A stretch of 32,014 bases of DNA from Oscillospiraceae bacterium (GTDB lineage Bacteria; Bacillota; Clostridia; Oscillospirales; Ruminococcaceae), in the NCBI GenBank assembly GCA_016281125.1, contig JAEEIA010000093.1, positions 1-32,014 of the forward strand. The letters run 5' to 3'. The translations under genes and the position numbers were made by a program. The notes under the pieces were generated by a model. The model had not been told where the DNA came from. It saw only the letters and a list, made by a program, of their open reading frames with translations, and did not search any database. Position 1 is the stretch's first letter, and the number at the start of each line of letters is the position of its first letter. Of the stretch, positions 13,601-22,201 are shown piece after piece.

Positions 13601-13933
13601 ATGCGCAGCGTTTCGTTCCCATTCTACAAGACCAAAGCCTGGCTTGATTGCCGTGCGGCGTATCTGCGCAAGGTCAACGGGCTGTGCGAGCTGTGCCTTT
13701 CGCACGGTATTCTAAAGCCAGCCGACATTGTGCATCACAAGATTCATTTGGACGACAGGACGGCGCGCGATCCGGCAGTCGCGCTCAATTTCGATAACCT
13801 GCAAGCACTCTGCATCGAGTGCCACAATTCTGTTCACTATGGCGACGGCTCAGGCGCCAAGCAAAAACGCTATCAATATGTTGACGGAAAGCTCGTTATT
13901 CTGGGCGATACCCCCCTATCTTGCGATGTTTGA
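13601..13933 (+). CDS. HNH endonuclease of the packaging module
   Basis: The 110-residue protein has the phage HNH layout: CELC (29-32), DIVHHKIHL (42-50), an NFDNLQALCIECHNSVH block (63-79), with Cys29/32 and Cys71/74 as zinc ligands and His45/46, Asn67 and His79 in the catalytic region. HNH proteins next to terminase genes are known to assist cos cleavage. The ATG at 13601 follows GGGGTGA; a GTG at 13559 lies within the terminator and is rejected. It starts the late operon. Confidence 0.9.
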   Translation: MRSVSFPFYKTKAWLDCRAAYLRKVNGLCELCLSHGILKPADIVHHKIHLDDRTARDPAVALNFDNLQALCIECHNSVHYGDGSGAKQKRYQYVDGKLVILGDTPLSCDV

Positions 13934-13962
13934 GATACTTCCGCGGGAACGGGCTGGGGTAT
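13907..13962. other. Candidate cos region
   Basis: The 3' end of the HNH gene and the gap before terS hold several small dyads. ATACCCC (13908-13914) pairs with GGGGTAT (13956-13962), TATCT (13917-13921) with AGATA (13933-13937), and TTCC-GCG-GGAA covers 13939-13949. The six-C run at 13911-13916 is unusual for a coding end. Phages with HNH next to terminase usually have cos ends near this place. No cut position can be read from the sequence. Confidence 0.35.
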
Positions 13963-14020
13963 TGTCTTCCTCTCGCAGTCGCACGTAGACCCCTACCCAA
14001 AATGAAAGGAGGCAGCACTG

Positions 14021-14350
14021 ATGCGAAAAATTACGGAAAAATCCGAGATTGCTCGGCTGACCCGCATCTACAAGGGACTGCCGCCGAATCAGATGAAGGT
14101 GGTCGAGGGCCTGATCGTCGAGGCGGCTCGCCTGCGTGTCCGGCTGGATTATCTCTGGCAGGATTTGCAGGAGAACGGCGAGACCGAGCTGTTCACGCAG
14201 TCTGAAAAGACAGCACCCTATGAACGCGAGCGTCCGCAGAGCCGCACTTACACGGCAACAGACAAAAGCTATCAGGCGATCATCAAGCAGCTGTCTGATC
14301 TTTGCCCGCCGTCTGACAGCGGCGAGGATCCTCTTGCGGAATTCAACTGA
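14021..14350 (+). CDS. terS: Terminase small subunit
   Basis: The 109-residue protein stands directly before terL and shares its TGA with the terL ATG. It has a helical N-terminal half (LPPNQMKVVEGLIVEAARLR, a possible HTH) and a C-terminal ERPQSRTYTATDKSYQAIIK segment typical of P27-like small terminase proteins. GAAAGGAGG precedes the ATG. It would recognise the packaging site and load TerL. Identification rests on position and the C-terminal motif. Confidence 0.8.
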   Translation: MRKITEKSEIARLTRIYKGLPPNQMKVVEGLIVEAARLRVRLDYLWQDLQENGETELFTQSEKTAPYERERPQSRTYTATDKSYQAIIKQLSDLCPPSDSGEDPLAEFN

Positions 14351-16005
14351 TGGATAATTACATCTACACTTATTACCAGCGCATCTGTGACGGCTCGGAG
14401 GTTGTCGGAAAGTGGATTCGGATGCTGTATGAGCTGATCGTTCACGGCATCGAGGACGGCACCTACATCTTCGACCAGAACAAGGCGAACAAGGTGATTC
14501 GGTTCTTCGAGAAGTTTGTCCGGCACAACAAGGGCAAGCTCGCGCCGGCAGTCATCGTGCTCTCACTCTGGCAGAAAGCAATGCTGTCCGTGATTTTCGG
14601 CATTGTCGATGAAAACGGGCTGCGCGTATTCCGTGAGGTGTTCATCGTGGTCGGGCGCAAGTGCGGCAAGACACTGCTCGCATCCGGCGTGATGAGCTAT
14701 GAGGCATACGTTGACGGAGAATTCGGAAGCGAGATTTACTGCGTCGCGCCCAAGCTCGATCAGAGCGACCTTGTCTACTCGGCGTTTGAGTTTACCAAAG
14801 ACAAAACACCGGTCTTTGCGCAGATGACGAAAAAGCGCAAGACTGATCTGTATATTTCCAAGACAAACACCACGATCAAGAAGATCGCGTTTAACGAAAA
14901 GAAAGCCGACGGCTACAATCCGCAGCTGACTGTCGGGGATGAGATGTCATCATGGCCAGCAGCGCGCGGTCTGAAACAGTATGAAGTCATGGTTTCCGGC
15001 ACCGGTGCCCGCGAGGAGCCGCTGACACTCTCGATCAGCTCTGCCGGCTATGTCAACGACGGCATTTTCGATGAGCTGTTCAAGCGAGCGACAAAGTTCC
15101 TGCTCGGCAGCAGCCATGAAAAGCGGCTATTGCCGTTCATCTACATGATCGACGATGCCGACAAGTGGGACGACATCAACGAGCTGCGGAAATCCCTGCC
15201 GGGTCTTGGTGTATCGGTATCTGTGGACTTTATCCTGTCCGAGATTCAGACCGCATACGAATCTCCATCCAAAAAAGCGGAATTCCTGACGAAATACTGC
15301 AATGTCAAGCAGAATTCCGTGCAGGCGTGGCTTAAATCCGAATATGTCGCCAAAGCGATTACGGTGCCGCGCGATCTGGAGCAGTTCCGCAGCAGTTATG
15401 CGGTGCTCGGCATCGACCTGTCACAGACGACAGACCTCACGGCTGCCGTCCTGGTGATAGAGAAAAACGAAAAGCTGTATGTAATTTCGCAGTTCTGGAT
15501 GCCGACAGCGAAGATCGACGAGGCAGAACAGCGAGACGGCATCCCGTATCGGCTGTATGTCGAAAAGGGATGGCTGCGGCTTTCCGGTGATCACTTTGTT
15601 GACTACCACGATGTCTATGCGTGGTGCTGTCAGCTTGTGGAGCAGTACGAGATTCTGCCGCTGATGACCGGCTATGACCGGTACAGTTCGCAGTATCTGA
15701 TTCAGGATATGGAGCGGTACGGATTCCACACAGATGATGTCTTCCAGGGCTTTAACCTGCATCCTGCGATCCAGCAGGTAGAGGGGATGCTCGGTGATGG
15801 CAAGATCGACATCGGCGACAACGATCTGATGAAGATGCACCTGCTTGATACAGCGCTCAAGTCGGAGGGCGAGAGTCGGCGCACACGGATCGTGAAAACC
15901 GATCAGAGAAGTCACATCGACGGAACAGCAGCGCTTCTCTGCGCGATGATCGTCCGCGAGAAATACTATGATGAAATCGGCGAACAGTTAAGAAATGCGG
16001 GGTGA
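14350..16005 (+). CDS. terL: Terminase large subunit
   Basis: The 551-residue protein has an N-terminal ATPase with Walker A VGRKCGKT (101-108) and a Walker B-like LTVGDEMSSW. The C-terminal RNase H-like nuclease has acidic residues in LGIDLSQTTDLTA (near 356) and HIDGTAALL (near 524). It drives DNA into the prohead and makes the terminal cuts. Length and motifs are those of a complete TerL. Its 3' end overlaps the portal gene by 11 bases. Confidence 0.95.
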   Translation: MDNYIYTYYQRICDGSEVVGKWIRMLYELIVHGIEDGTYIFDQNKANKVIRFFEKFVRHNKGKLAPAVIVLSLWQKAMLSVIFGIVDENGLRVFREVFIVVGRKCGKTLLASGVMSYEAYVDGEFGSEIYCVAPKLDQSDLVYSAFEFTKDKTPVFAQMTKKRKTDLYISKTNTTIKKIAFNEKKADGYNPQLTVGDEMSSWPAARGLKQYEVMVSGTGAREEPLTLSISSAGYVNDGIFDELFKRATKFLLGSSHEKRLLPFIYMIDDADKWDDINELRKSLPGLGVSVSVDFILSEIQTAYESPSKKAEFLTKYCNVKQNSVQAWLKSEYVAKAITVPRDLEQFRSSYAVLGIDLSQTTDLTAAVLVIEKNEKLYVISQFWMPTAKIDEAEQRDGIPYRLYVEKGWLRLSGDHFVDYHDVYAWCCQLVEQYEILPLMTGYDRYSSQYLIQDMERYGFHTDDVFQGFNLHPAIQQVEGMLGDGKIDIGDNDLMKMHLLDTALKSEGESRRTRIVKTDQRSHIDGTAALLCAMIVREKYYDEIGEQLRNAG

Positions 16006-17194
16006 TATTACGGGACTGTTTGAGAAAATCTTTAGACCGAAAGCAGCAGCGGTGACACAGGATGGCTTTTGGAAAACCTTTACAGCATATCAGCCGCAGT
16101 TCTACACTGTCGAGGGGCAGGTTTATGAGATTCTGCTTGTCCGGGCTGCGATAGACTTCCGGGCCCGGCAGAACACAAAGCTGAAGGTGCAGATCAGAGG
16201 GTCAGCAAACGACCGCCTGCGGACTTTGGTGCAGCATAAGCCGTCGGAATGGCAGACATGGTACAAGTTCCTCTATCGGGTGAGTACAATCCTTGATGTT
16301 CAGAACAACTGTATCATCGTGCCGATTCTCGACGACCTCGGGCGCGTGTGCGGCTACTATCCGATTCTGCCGTCATCGACCTCGATTGTCAACGTAGACG
16401 GTGAGCCGTTCCTGAAATGGACTTTCAGCGACGGAAGGCAGGCTGCAATAGAGCTGAAGCGCTGCGGAATTCTGAATAAATATCAGTATCTGTCGGACTT
16501 TTTCGGATCCGACAATAAAGCGCTTGACAGCACGATGAACCTGATCTCGATCAACGAGCAAAACATTGCCGAAGCGGTGAAACAGTCGGCGACATTCCGC
16601 TTTATGGCGCGTGTCAGCAACTTCACGAAGGCGGAGGATCTGAAAAAGGAATCGCAGCGGTTCTCCGCAGAGAATTTTTCCAGCGAAAATGGCAACGGCG
16701 GCATGCTGCTGTTCCCGTCTACGTTCACGGACATCAAGCAGGTAACTGCGGCGGCGTATAACGTGGACAAGGCACAGCTGGAACTGATCCAGTCTAATGT
16801 GTTCAGCTACTTCGGTGTCAATGAAAAGCTGCTGCAATCCCTTGCGACTGCCGATGAGCTTGACGGATTTTTCAACTGCTGCGTCGAGCCGTTTGAGATT
16901 CAGCTGAGTGAAACACTGACGGATATGACATTCAGCGCCAGAGAGCAATCGGCAGGCAATCGTGTCGATGTGACCGCTAACCGGCTGCAATACGCAAGTC
17001 TCTCACAGCGCATCGAAATGGCACGCGAGCTCGGAGACCGCGGCATGATCCTGCGCGATGAGATCCGCGAGCTTTTCAACCTGGCTCCTTTGCCGGACGG
17101 GATTGGTCAGACCGCTCCCGTCCGCGGCGAGTATTACAATGTCGGCGATGCACGACCGACAGGAGAGGAGGATTACGATGGCAACGAACAATGA
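15995..17194 (+). CDS. HK97-family portal protein
   Basis: The 399-residue product, between TerL and the prohead protease, has the usual portal features: a YEILLVRAAIDFRARQNTKL-like helical segment near residues 44-65, SEWQTWYKFLYR, and the core VFSYFGVNEKLLQSLATADE near 267. The acidic glycine-rich tail (RPTGEEDYDG) is typical. Twelve copies form the DNA channel. The ATG at 15995 has only a weak ribosome binding site, so coupling with terL is likely. Confidence 0.92.
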   Translation: MRGDITGLFEKIFRPKAAAVTQDGFWKTFTAYQPQFYTVEGQVYEILLVRAAIDFRARQNTKLKVQIRGSANDRLRTLVQHKPSEWQTWYKFLYRVSTILDVQNNCIIVPILDDLGRVCGYYPILPSSTSIVNVDGEPFLKWTFSDGRQAAIELKRCGILNKYQYLSDFFGSDNKALDSTMNLISINEQNIAEAVKQSATFRFMARVSNFTKAEDLKKESQRFSAENFSSENGNGGMLLFPSTFTDIKQVTAAAYNVDKAQLELIQSNVFSYFGVNEKLLQSLATADELDGFFNCCVEPFEIQLSETLTDMTFSAREQSAGNRVDVTANRLQYASLSQRIEMARELGDRGMILRDEIRELFNLAPLPDGIGQTAPVRGEYYNVGDARPTGEEDYDGNEQ

Positions 17195-17795
17195 AAGAGA
17201 ATTCCGGCGCTGCGCAGAGTTTCGTGCGCTTGACAGTGACGAGAATTCGTATGTGGTCGAGGGCTACGCAACGACGTTTGATCAGCCTTACATGCTCTAC
17301 GATGACGGGAACTACGAAATCCGTGAAGTCATTGACAAGGCGGCATTCGAGAAATGCGATACCTCCGATGTTATTATGCAGTACGATCATCAGGGTCACG
17401 TGTTTGCAAGAAACCGCAACGGCACTCTGACGCTCGCTGCTGACGATACCGGCTTGAAGATCACAGCTCGGCTCGGCGGCACAGAGATCGGTCGGCAGCT
17501 TTACGAGGAAATCAAGGGCGGCTATACAGATCGCATGAGCTTCGCATTCGTCGTTTCCGATCAGAAGCGCGAGAGCGAAATGATCAACGGAAAGACCGTC
17601 GTGACACGACGGATCACGGGCATTCGGAAGCTCTACGATGTTTCCGCAGTTTCGATGCCCGCAAACGATTCCACATCAATCAGCGCACGGAGCTGGTGCG
17701 ACGGAGAGATTGCCCGGCTGGAAGCGGAGAGACTGAGTGCGTTGGAATACAGCCGGCGTAAGCTGGCACTCAAAATCAAACTGATGGAGGTATGA
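17178..17795 (+). CDS. HK97-family prohead protease (S78)
   Basis: The 205-residue protein contains the family's active-site segments: MQYDHQ with His71, RMSFAF with Ser121, and DVSAVSMPANDSTSISAR near 155. It matures the capsid by cutting the scaffold-like delta domain of the major capsid protein, whose gene follows four bases later. GGAGAGGAGG precedes the ATG at 17178, which lies inside the end of the portal gene. The charged C-terminal helix may act in assembly. Confidence 0.95.
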   Translation: MATNNEREFRRCAEFRALDSDENSYVVEGYATTFDQPYMLYDDGNYEIREVIDKAAFEKCDTSDVIMQYDHQGHVFARNRNGTLTLAADDTGLKITARLGGTEIGRQLYEEIKGGYTDRMSFAFVVSDQKRESEMINGKTVVTRRITGIRKLYDVSAVSMPANDSTSISARSWCDGEIARLEAERLSALEYSRRKLALKIKLMEV

Positions 17796-17798
17796 TCT

Positions 17799-19232
17799 AT
17801 GAAACCCGAAAATATGACCATTGATCAGGTCGAAGCACGGCTCAAGGAGATTCGTGCCCTGCTTGACGGCAATGAGCAGTGCGATGTCGATGCTCTGAAC
17901 GCTGAGGTGGATGCACTCCAGGCACGCGCGGCAGAGCTGCGCAATGAAGAGACAAAGCGCCGCGAGCTCCGCACCCGCGTCGCAACCGGTGAGATCGGCG
18001 GCACGCCGCAGCCGGTTGTCAAGACGGACGCACCGAAGGCACGCAAGTACACCGCGGATTCTGAGGAATACCGCTCTGCATGGCTGAAGAACATGGCATC
18101 TTTCAGCGATAAGAACGGCACAGTGATTCGCCTGCTCGGTGATTTGAACGAAGAGGAACGCACAGCGTTCACCTATACGACCGGCAACACCGGCTCTGTC
18201 GTCCCGACGGCAGTCCTGAACCGCATTGTCGAGCTTGTGGAAAGCATGTCCCCGCTTTACGATGATTCGACACAGTCCGGGATGACGCAGGGCTTCGGCG
18301 TTCCGCGCCACAAGTCCATCGAACAGGGTGACGCAGCAGTCACGAACGAGGGCGTCGCGAACGAGGACGAAGAGGATACCTTCGATCTGCTCGCGCTGAC
18401 CGGCGTGGAGATCAAGAAACATGTCAAGATCACTCGCAAGATGAGCTGGCAGAGCATCCCTGCGTTTGAGGATTGGCTTGTCAAGCACATTTCCGAGCGC
18501 ATTGCCGTTGCCAAGGAGACCCGCATCCTCGCACAGCTGAGTGATGCCACTTACGGCATCGCTGCGGCGAATGTTCTGACCGGTCAGGCATACACAGATG
18601 CCAATATCCGCGGCATTCTCGCGCTGATTCATGGTCAGGGCGCCAAGGTCTGGTATGCAAACCGCAAGACCATTTTCAACGGGCTCGCAGGTATCACGGA
18701 TAAGAACGGCAGACCGCTGTTCCTGGAAGACACAACCGGCTCGGACCCCACTGTCGCCGGTCGTATCTACGGCGGAATCGTCAAGCTCGATGAGAATATC
18801 CCGGATAATGTCGTCTATGTCGGCATTCCGCGTCTTCTGCTCACCAATGACTTTGAGGCACTGTTCATCGGCAGAGATACTGACATGACCACGTTCGTGA
18901 CGACAATCGGCGGTTACAGCCTGTTCGACGCAGGTCTGGAGAATCCGCTCGCATTCGTCAAGGCAACATTCGCGGATACCACAACTCCGTTTGTCAGCAT
19001 TCCGAGCACCGCGACTGTTGCAAAGGACGACACAGTGACGATTCCGGTTCAGGCGGTCAATCCGGTCGGTACTTCCGTCACCTTTACATCCGGTACACCC
19101 GCAAAGGCGACTGTTGACAGTACAACCGGCGTTGTCACCGGTGTCGCAGCGGGCACATCCGTGATCACCGCAACGATTACTGTCGGCGGTCAGACCTACA
19201 CGGATACCTGCACGGTCACTGTTACCGCATAA
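17799..19232 (+). CDS. HK97-fold major capsid protein with C-terminal Ig-like (BIG2) domain
   Basis: Residues about 1-60 form the coiled-coil delta domain, removed by the protease. Residues about 95-390 are the HK97 capsid fold (TGNTGSVVPTAVLNRIVELV near 126, ITRKMSWQSIPAFEDWLVKH near 209). From about 395 to 477 a bacterial Ig-like group 2 domain is added, with a TSGTPAKATVDSTTG segment and the VVTGVAAGTSVITATI signature, ending TDTCTVTVTA. Capsids with such domains can bind surface polysaccharides or mucus. A very similar domain ends the major tail protein. GGAGGTATGATCT precedes the ATG. Confidence 0.95.
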   Translation: MKPENMTIDQVEARLKEIRALLDGNEQCDVDALNAEVDALQARAAELRNEETKRRELRTRVATGEIGGTPQPVVKTDAPKARKYTADSEEYRSAWLKNMASFSDKNGTVIRLLGDLNEEERTAFTYTTGNTGSVVPTAVLNRIVELVESMSPLYDDSTQSGMTQGFGVPRHKSIEQGDAAVTNEGVANEDEEDTFDLLALTGVEIKKHVKITRKMSWQSIPAFEDWLVKHISERIAVAKETRILAQLSDATYGIAAANVLTGQAYTDANIRGILALIHGQGAKVWYANRKTIFNGLAGITDKNGRPLFLEDTTGSDPTVAGRIYGGIVKLDENIPDNVVYVGIPRLLLTNDFEALFIGRDTDMTTFVTTIGGYSLFDAGLENPLAFVKATFADTTTPFVSIPSTATVAKDDTVTIPVQAVNPVGTSVTFTSGTPAKATVDSTTGVVTGVAAGTSVITATITVGGQTYTDTCTVTVTA

Positions 19233-19256
19233 TTTTGAAGTGAGGAGGTGAGCTTT

Positions 19257-19568
19257 GTGGCTCTGCTTGATGAAGTAAAAACCGCGCTGCGTGTATCGAC
19301 AACGGATCCGAACATCACGGCGCAGATTTCGCGTCTGATCGAGGAGGCAAAGCTCGACCTCTGCCGGACTGCCGACATAGCAGAAGATAAGGTCATAACA
19401 GAGGCACCCGATGTCCTGATCAAGGGCGCGATCATCTGCTATGTTGGCTATGTCTGGTCAGCAGATCCGACGGAGAAAGACCGCCTGAAAGCCTGCTATG
19501 ATGACTACAAGGCGAAGCTCTCTATGTCTTCCGATTACAGTACATACGGCGGTGACGGCAATGACTAA
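19257..19568 (+). CDS. Head-tail connector protein (gp6-like)
   Basis: The 103-residue helical protein starts LLDEVKTALRVSTTDPNITA and has a LIEEAKLDLCRTADI helix, the typical pattern of gp6-like DNA-packaging/connector proteins that form a ring under the portal. The GTG at 19257 is eight bases after GAGGAGG; the GTG at 19248 overlaps that site. Position directly after the capsid gene supports the call. Confidence 0.88.
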   Translation: MALLDEVKTALRVSTTDPNITAQISRLIEEAKLDLCRTADIAEDKVITEAPDVLIKGAIICYVGYVWSADPTEKDRLKACYDDYKAKLSMSSDYSTYGGDGND

Positions 19569-19860
19569 AGTTGATGTGCTCTCCTTGATCTCGACCACGG
19601 AAACGCGGGACAAGATCAATCAGCCGGTAAGCGTCGAGACCGCACGGCAGGTATATTGCACCATCGCATCTGTCACCCGTGCGGAATGGGTCGCAGCAAA
19701 ACAGAAGTCACTGACCCCCTCATACGTTGTCAAAGTGTTTTTCGCGGACTATGCCGGTGAAACGATAGCCGAGCTTGGCGGAAAGCGGTATGAAATTTAC
19801 CGCACATTTGGCACCGGAGACTATGTTGAGCTGTACCTGGGCACGAAGGTAGGTGTGTGA
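19561..19860 (+). CDS. Head closure protein
   Basis: The 99-residue strand-rich protein has the ETARQVYCTIASVTRAEW and SYVVKVFFADYAGE segments and a KRYEIYRTF-x-TGDYVELYL end typical of phage head closure (head-tail adaptor) proteins. It would plug the connector and join it to the tail. The ATG at 19561 overlaps the previous gene; GGTGACGG is a weak ribosome binding site. Confidence 0.85.
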   Translation: MTKVDVLSLISTTETRDKINQPVSVETARQVYCTIASVTRAEWVAAKQKSLTPSYVVKVFFADYAGETIAELGGKRYEIYRTFGTGDYVELYLGTKVGV

Positions 19861-19861
19861 T

Positions 19862-20251
19862 GTGGCAAGGAAGAAAGTCACGCCCGAGGAAGTCGTAGCA
19901 GAAATCTCGAAATCCATGAGCGAATACGCAAAGGTCACACTTGAACAGGTTGAGGAAATCTGCGAGTATGTCGGCGACGAGGCAAAAGCGCTTGCACAGA
20001 GTGACAGCCCGCGCCGCACCGGAAAGTATAAGCGAGGCTGGACGAAGAAAACGGAATTCAGCCGGCACGGCGTAAAGGTGACCGTCCACAACAGGCGGTA
20101 TCGCTTGACACACCTGCTTGAATACGGGCATAAGACCGGGCGTAAACGCCAGGGAAAAGCGAGAACTGATGCACATGCTCACATCGCGTATGCGAATGAC
20201 TATGCGCAGCAGGAGCTCGAAAGACGGATCAGAAAGGCGTTGGGAGGTTGA
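19862..20251 (+). CDS. HK97 gp10-family tail component
   Basis: The 129-residue protein has the gp10 pattern: a long N-terminal helix, SPRRTGKYKRGWT (near 52), a strand pair and a HLLEYGHKTG motif (near 83). These proteins act at the head-tail joint. The GTG at 19862 follows AAGGTAGG by eight bases; an upstream GTG at 19853 overlaps that site. Its stop overlaps the next region's ribosome binding site. Confidence 0.9.
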   Translation: MARKKVTPEEVVAEISKSMSEYAKVTLEQVEEICEYVGDEAKALAQSDSPRRTGKYKRGWTKKTEFSRHGVKVTVHNRRYRLTHLLEYGHKTGRKRQGKARTDAHAHIAYANDYAQQELERRIRKALGG

Positions 20252-20256
20252 TCACC

Positions 20257-20577
20257 ATGTCGCTTGCAGAGCTGAAAGCACTGATGGATACGCTGAATAT
20301 GGATACTGTCTACGGATATTTCCCCGAAGAAAAGAATCCTCCGTATATCGCGTATCAGGCAGAAACGGCACAGTCAATCAATGCGGACGGCATTGTAGTG
20401 CTGCTGCTCGCCAACATCACGCTCACACTCGTGACGGCGCGGCGTGATCCAAGCACCGAATCTCAGATTGCGGATCTGCTGACAGATGCCGGTGTGGATT
20501 TCGGCGAGCCGGATTACGAATTCGACGAAACGCAGAAAATCCACAAAACATCATTTTATTTCCAGACTATTGACTGA
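20257..20577 (+). CDS. Tail terminator/completion protein
   Basis: The 106-residue product (SLAELKALMDTLNMDTVYGY, PPYIAYQAE, strands ITLTLVTARRDPSTE and a KTSFYFQTID end) matches the small tail-completion proteins that cap the tail tube in siphophages. GGGAGG precedes the ATG at 20257 by nine bases. Its place, directly before the major tail protein gene, is the usual one. Confidence 0.82.
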   Translation: MSLAELKALMDTLNMDTVYGYFPEEKNPPYIAYQAETAQSINADGIVVLLLANITLTLVTARRDPSTESQIADLLTDAGVDFGEPDYEFDETQKIHKTSFYFQTID

Positions 20578-20591
20578 AAGGAGCTATACCT

Positions 20592-21422
20592 ATGGCTGCA
20601 AAAGCAAAGCTGCCGCGTTCAATCAAGAATGTCGGCTATGCAATGATTACCAGCGTTGACAATAACACCGGCAAGCCGACATACGGCGATGTGAACTGGC
20701 TTGTCCACAACGAGGCAGGCGGCAGAGAATACACCGCAGAGCCGAAGGGCGAGGTTTCGTCCATCTACGCAGACGGCGTGGAGGTGTACTCTGAGGAGGA
20801 GAACACCGGCTATGACATCACGCTGACGCTGCTTGCCTGCATCGACGATACCGATGAGGACTGGCTGAACCGTGTTGTCGATCCTGACGGCGAGTATTCC
20901 GAAGAGTACGCCAATACCGGCGAATATCCGCACTTCGCTCTGCTGATTATCGAGGACACCACGGACGGTGTCGGTCAGACGAGAGTGTTCTACGACTGCC
21001 ATGTGACGCAGCGCCCGTCTCAGAGCGGCAAGACCTCCGAGGGCGGCGCTCTGGATCCGATGTTCCCGGAGTATGCGATCAGCGCTGTGCCGCGTGAGGA
21101 CTGCGGCTGTGTCGAGCGCAAGATCAAGGCAAAGGCGAAGATCAGCTCCGTGCCGGAGCCGTCTCTTGCAGGCAATCACATCCGCATCCAGAAGACGATG
21201 ACCGTCACGGTTGGCTCTGTGCTGAATGTCCCGATCATCAGCAAGAATCCGTCTAATGCGGCAGTCACATGGACTTCCGGCACCACCGCGAAGGCAACTG
21301 TGTCCACGGCCGGTGCTGTGACTGGTGTTGCTGCCGGCGAATCTGTCATCACAGCTTCCATCACCGCAGACGGTGCGACATACACGGACACCTGTACGGT
21401 GACTGTTGTCGCGGCATCGTAA
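20592..21422 (+). CDS. Major tail (tube) protein with C-terminal Ig-like (BIG2) domain
   Basis: Residues about 1-185 are the tail-tube domain of the phi13-like type (KNVGYAMITSVDNNTG near the start, GYDITLTLLACID near 76, TRVFYDCHVTQRPSQSG near 132). Residues about 190-276 add a BIG2 domain with TGVAAGESVITASI and a TDTCTVTVVAAS end. By eye, 38 of 52 aligned positions of this domain are identical to that of the capsid protein. Ig-like additions on tail tubes probably help bind the cell surface. AAAGGAG precedes the ATG. Confidence 0.9.
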   Translation: MAAKAKLPRSIKNVGYAMITSVDNNTGKPTYGDVNWLVHNEAGGREYTAEPKGEVSSIYADGVEVYSEEENTGYDITLTLLACIDDTDEDWLNRVVDPDGEYSEEYANTGEYPHFALLIIEDTTDGVGQTRVFYDCHVTQRPSQSGKTSEGGALDPMFPEYAISAVPREDCGCVERKIKAKAKISSVPEPSLAGNHIRIQKTMTVTVGSVLNVPIISKNPSNAAVTWTSGTTAKATVSTAGAVTGVAAGESVITASITADGATYTDTCTVTVVAAS

Positions 21423-21434
21423 GGAGGCTGCCGT

Positions 21435-21911
21435 ATGGAAATTACCGTAACAATCGCAGGTCGCGAAACGACATTCAAGAAAACCGGCGGTACAATGCGC
21501 CGGTTCAAGTCCAAATTCGGGCGCGAATGGTTTGCGGAGCTTGACAAGATCGCAAGAATGCAGCGCAAGGCTGCGGAAACCGCGAAAGCCGAGGGGCTTG
21601 ACATCGAAAAGGCAGCCGACACTAAGAAGAAGCGCGGCAAGAAAGCTGCTGAGGAAGAAATCAGCGAGGAGCAGATTTATGCGTTGTCCGCAGCGATCGC
21701 GCAGTATGATTCTGATCCGTACTACGACATGCTCTACATCATGGCGAAGGAAGCTGATCCGGATATTCCTGACACTGTTGAGGACTGGCTCGACACCTTC
21801 GACGACTTCCCGTTCCTCGATGTGTGGATGCAGGTATCTCCGATGCTCTCGCGGGAAATGTCGATTGATCCAAAAAACGGCTCAGCGGCAGCGGCGAAGC
21901 CGGCGAACTGA
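21435..21911 (+). CDS. Tail assembly chaperone, short form (gpG-like)
   Basis: The 158-residue product begins with a strand segment (MEITVTIAGRETTFKKTGGT), then a charged, lysine-rich helical middle, and an acidic end (PDTVEDWLDTFDDFPFLDVW). It lies between the tail-tube and tape-measure genes, the place of gpG/gpGT chaperones. A canonical slippery site in its last codons (21872-21878) allows a longer fused product. The protein holds the tape measure soluble during tail assembly. Confidence 0.85.
   Translation: MEITVTIAGRETTFKKTGGTMRRFKSKFGREWFAELDKIARMQRKAAETAKAEGLDIEKAADTKKKRGKKAAEEEISEEQIYALSAAIAQYDSDPYYDMLYIMAKEADPDIPDTVEDWLDTFDDFPFLDVWMQVSPMLSREMSIDPKNGSAAAAKPAN
21872..21878 (+). promoter_or_regulatory. 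-1 ribosomal frameshift slippery site
   Basis: A AAA AAC lies in the zero frame (CCA AAA AAC) ten codons before the short-form stop. This is a canonical X XXY YYZ heptamer. A CGGC-GAA-GCCG hairpin begins about 16 bases downstream. The -1 frame is open from here to 22201. Confidence 0.85.
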
Positions 21912-22201
21912 TCGGTACAGAGGAATTTTACCTGCACCTGATGCGCCGCGGATTCCCGCTGCCGGAGGTTGACACATGGGACACCGGAATGCTGCTGAAT
22001 TACTGCTACGAGCACGATGCGATGATTCGGCGGCAGAACGGCGAGGTAGTACACGACAATATGCAGCGGTATCGTGTCTTGAAGGAGATGGAGCCGGAAA
22101 TGGATCGGCGCTTTGCCGCCGGCGAAATCAAAGAGTACAAGTACCGCGAATACAAAGCAGCGCTCAGGCGCTGCGAAGAAGTGCTGGAGGTGACTGAATG
22201 A
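21878..22201 (+). CDS. Tail assembly chaperone T-part, made by -1 frameshift (gpT-like)
   Basis: After slippage at 21872-21878 the -1 frame adds 107 residues to the first 148 of the short form, giving a 255-residue fusion. The T part contains MRRGFPLPEVDTWDTGMLL, YCYEHDAMIRRQNGE and a charged helical end. No ribosome binding site stands before its internal ATG at 21941, which supports frameshifting over separate initiation. Its stop overlaps the tape-measure ATG as ATGA. Confidence 0.82.
   Translation, partial: RLSGSGEAGELIGTEEFYLHLMRRGFPLPEVDTWDTGMLLNYCYEHDAMIRRQNGEVVHDNMQRYRVLKEMEPEMDRRFAAGEIKEYKYREYKAALRRCEEVLEVTE

Noticed and set aside
21941-22201. Independent gene starting at the ATG at 21941
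   Set aside because: There is no ribosome binding site before it, while the in-frame slippery heptamer explains its translation as the T part of the chaperone.
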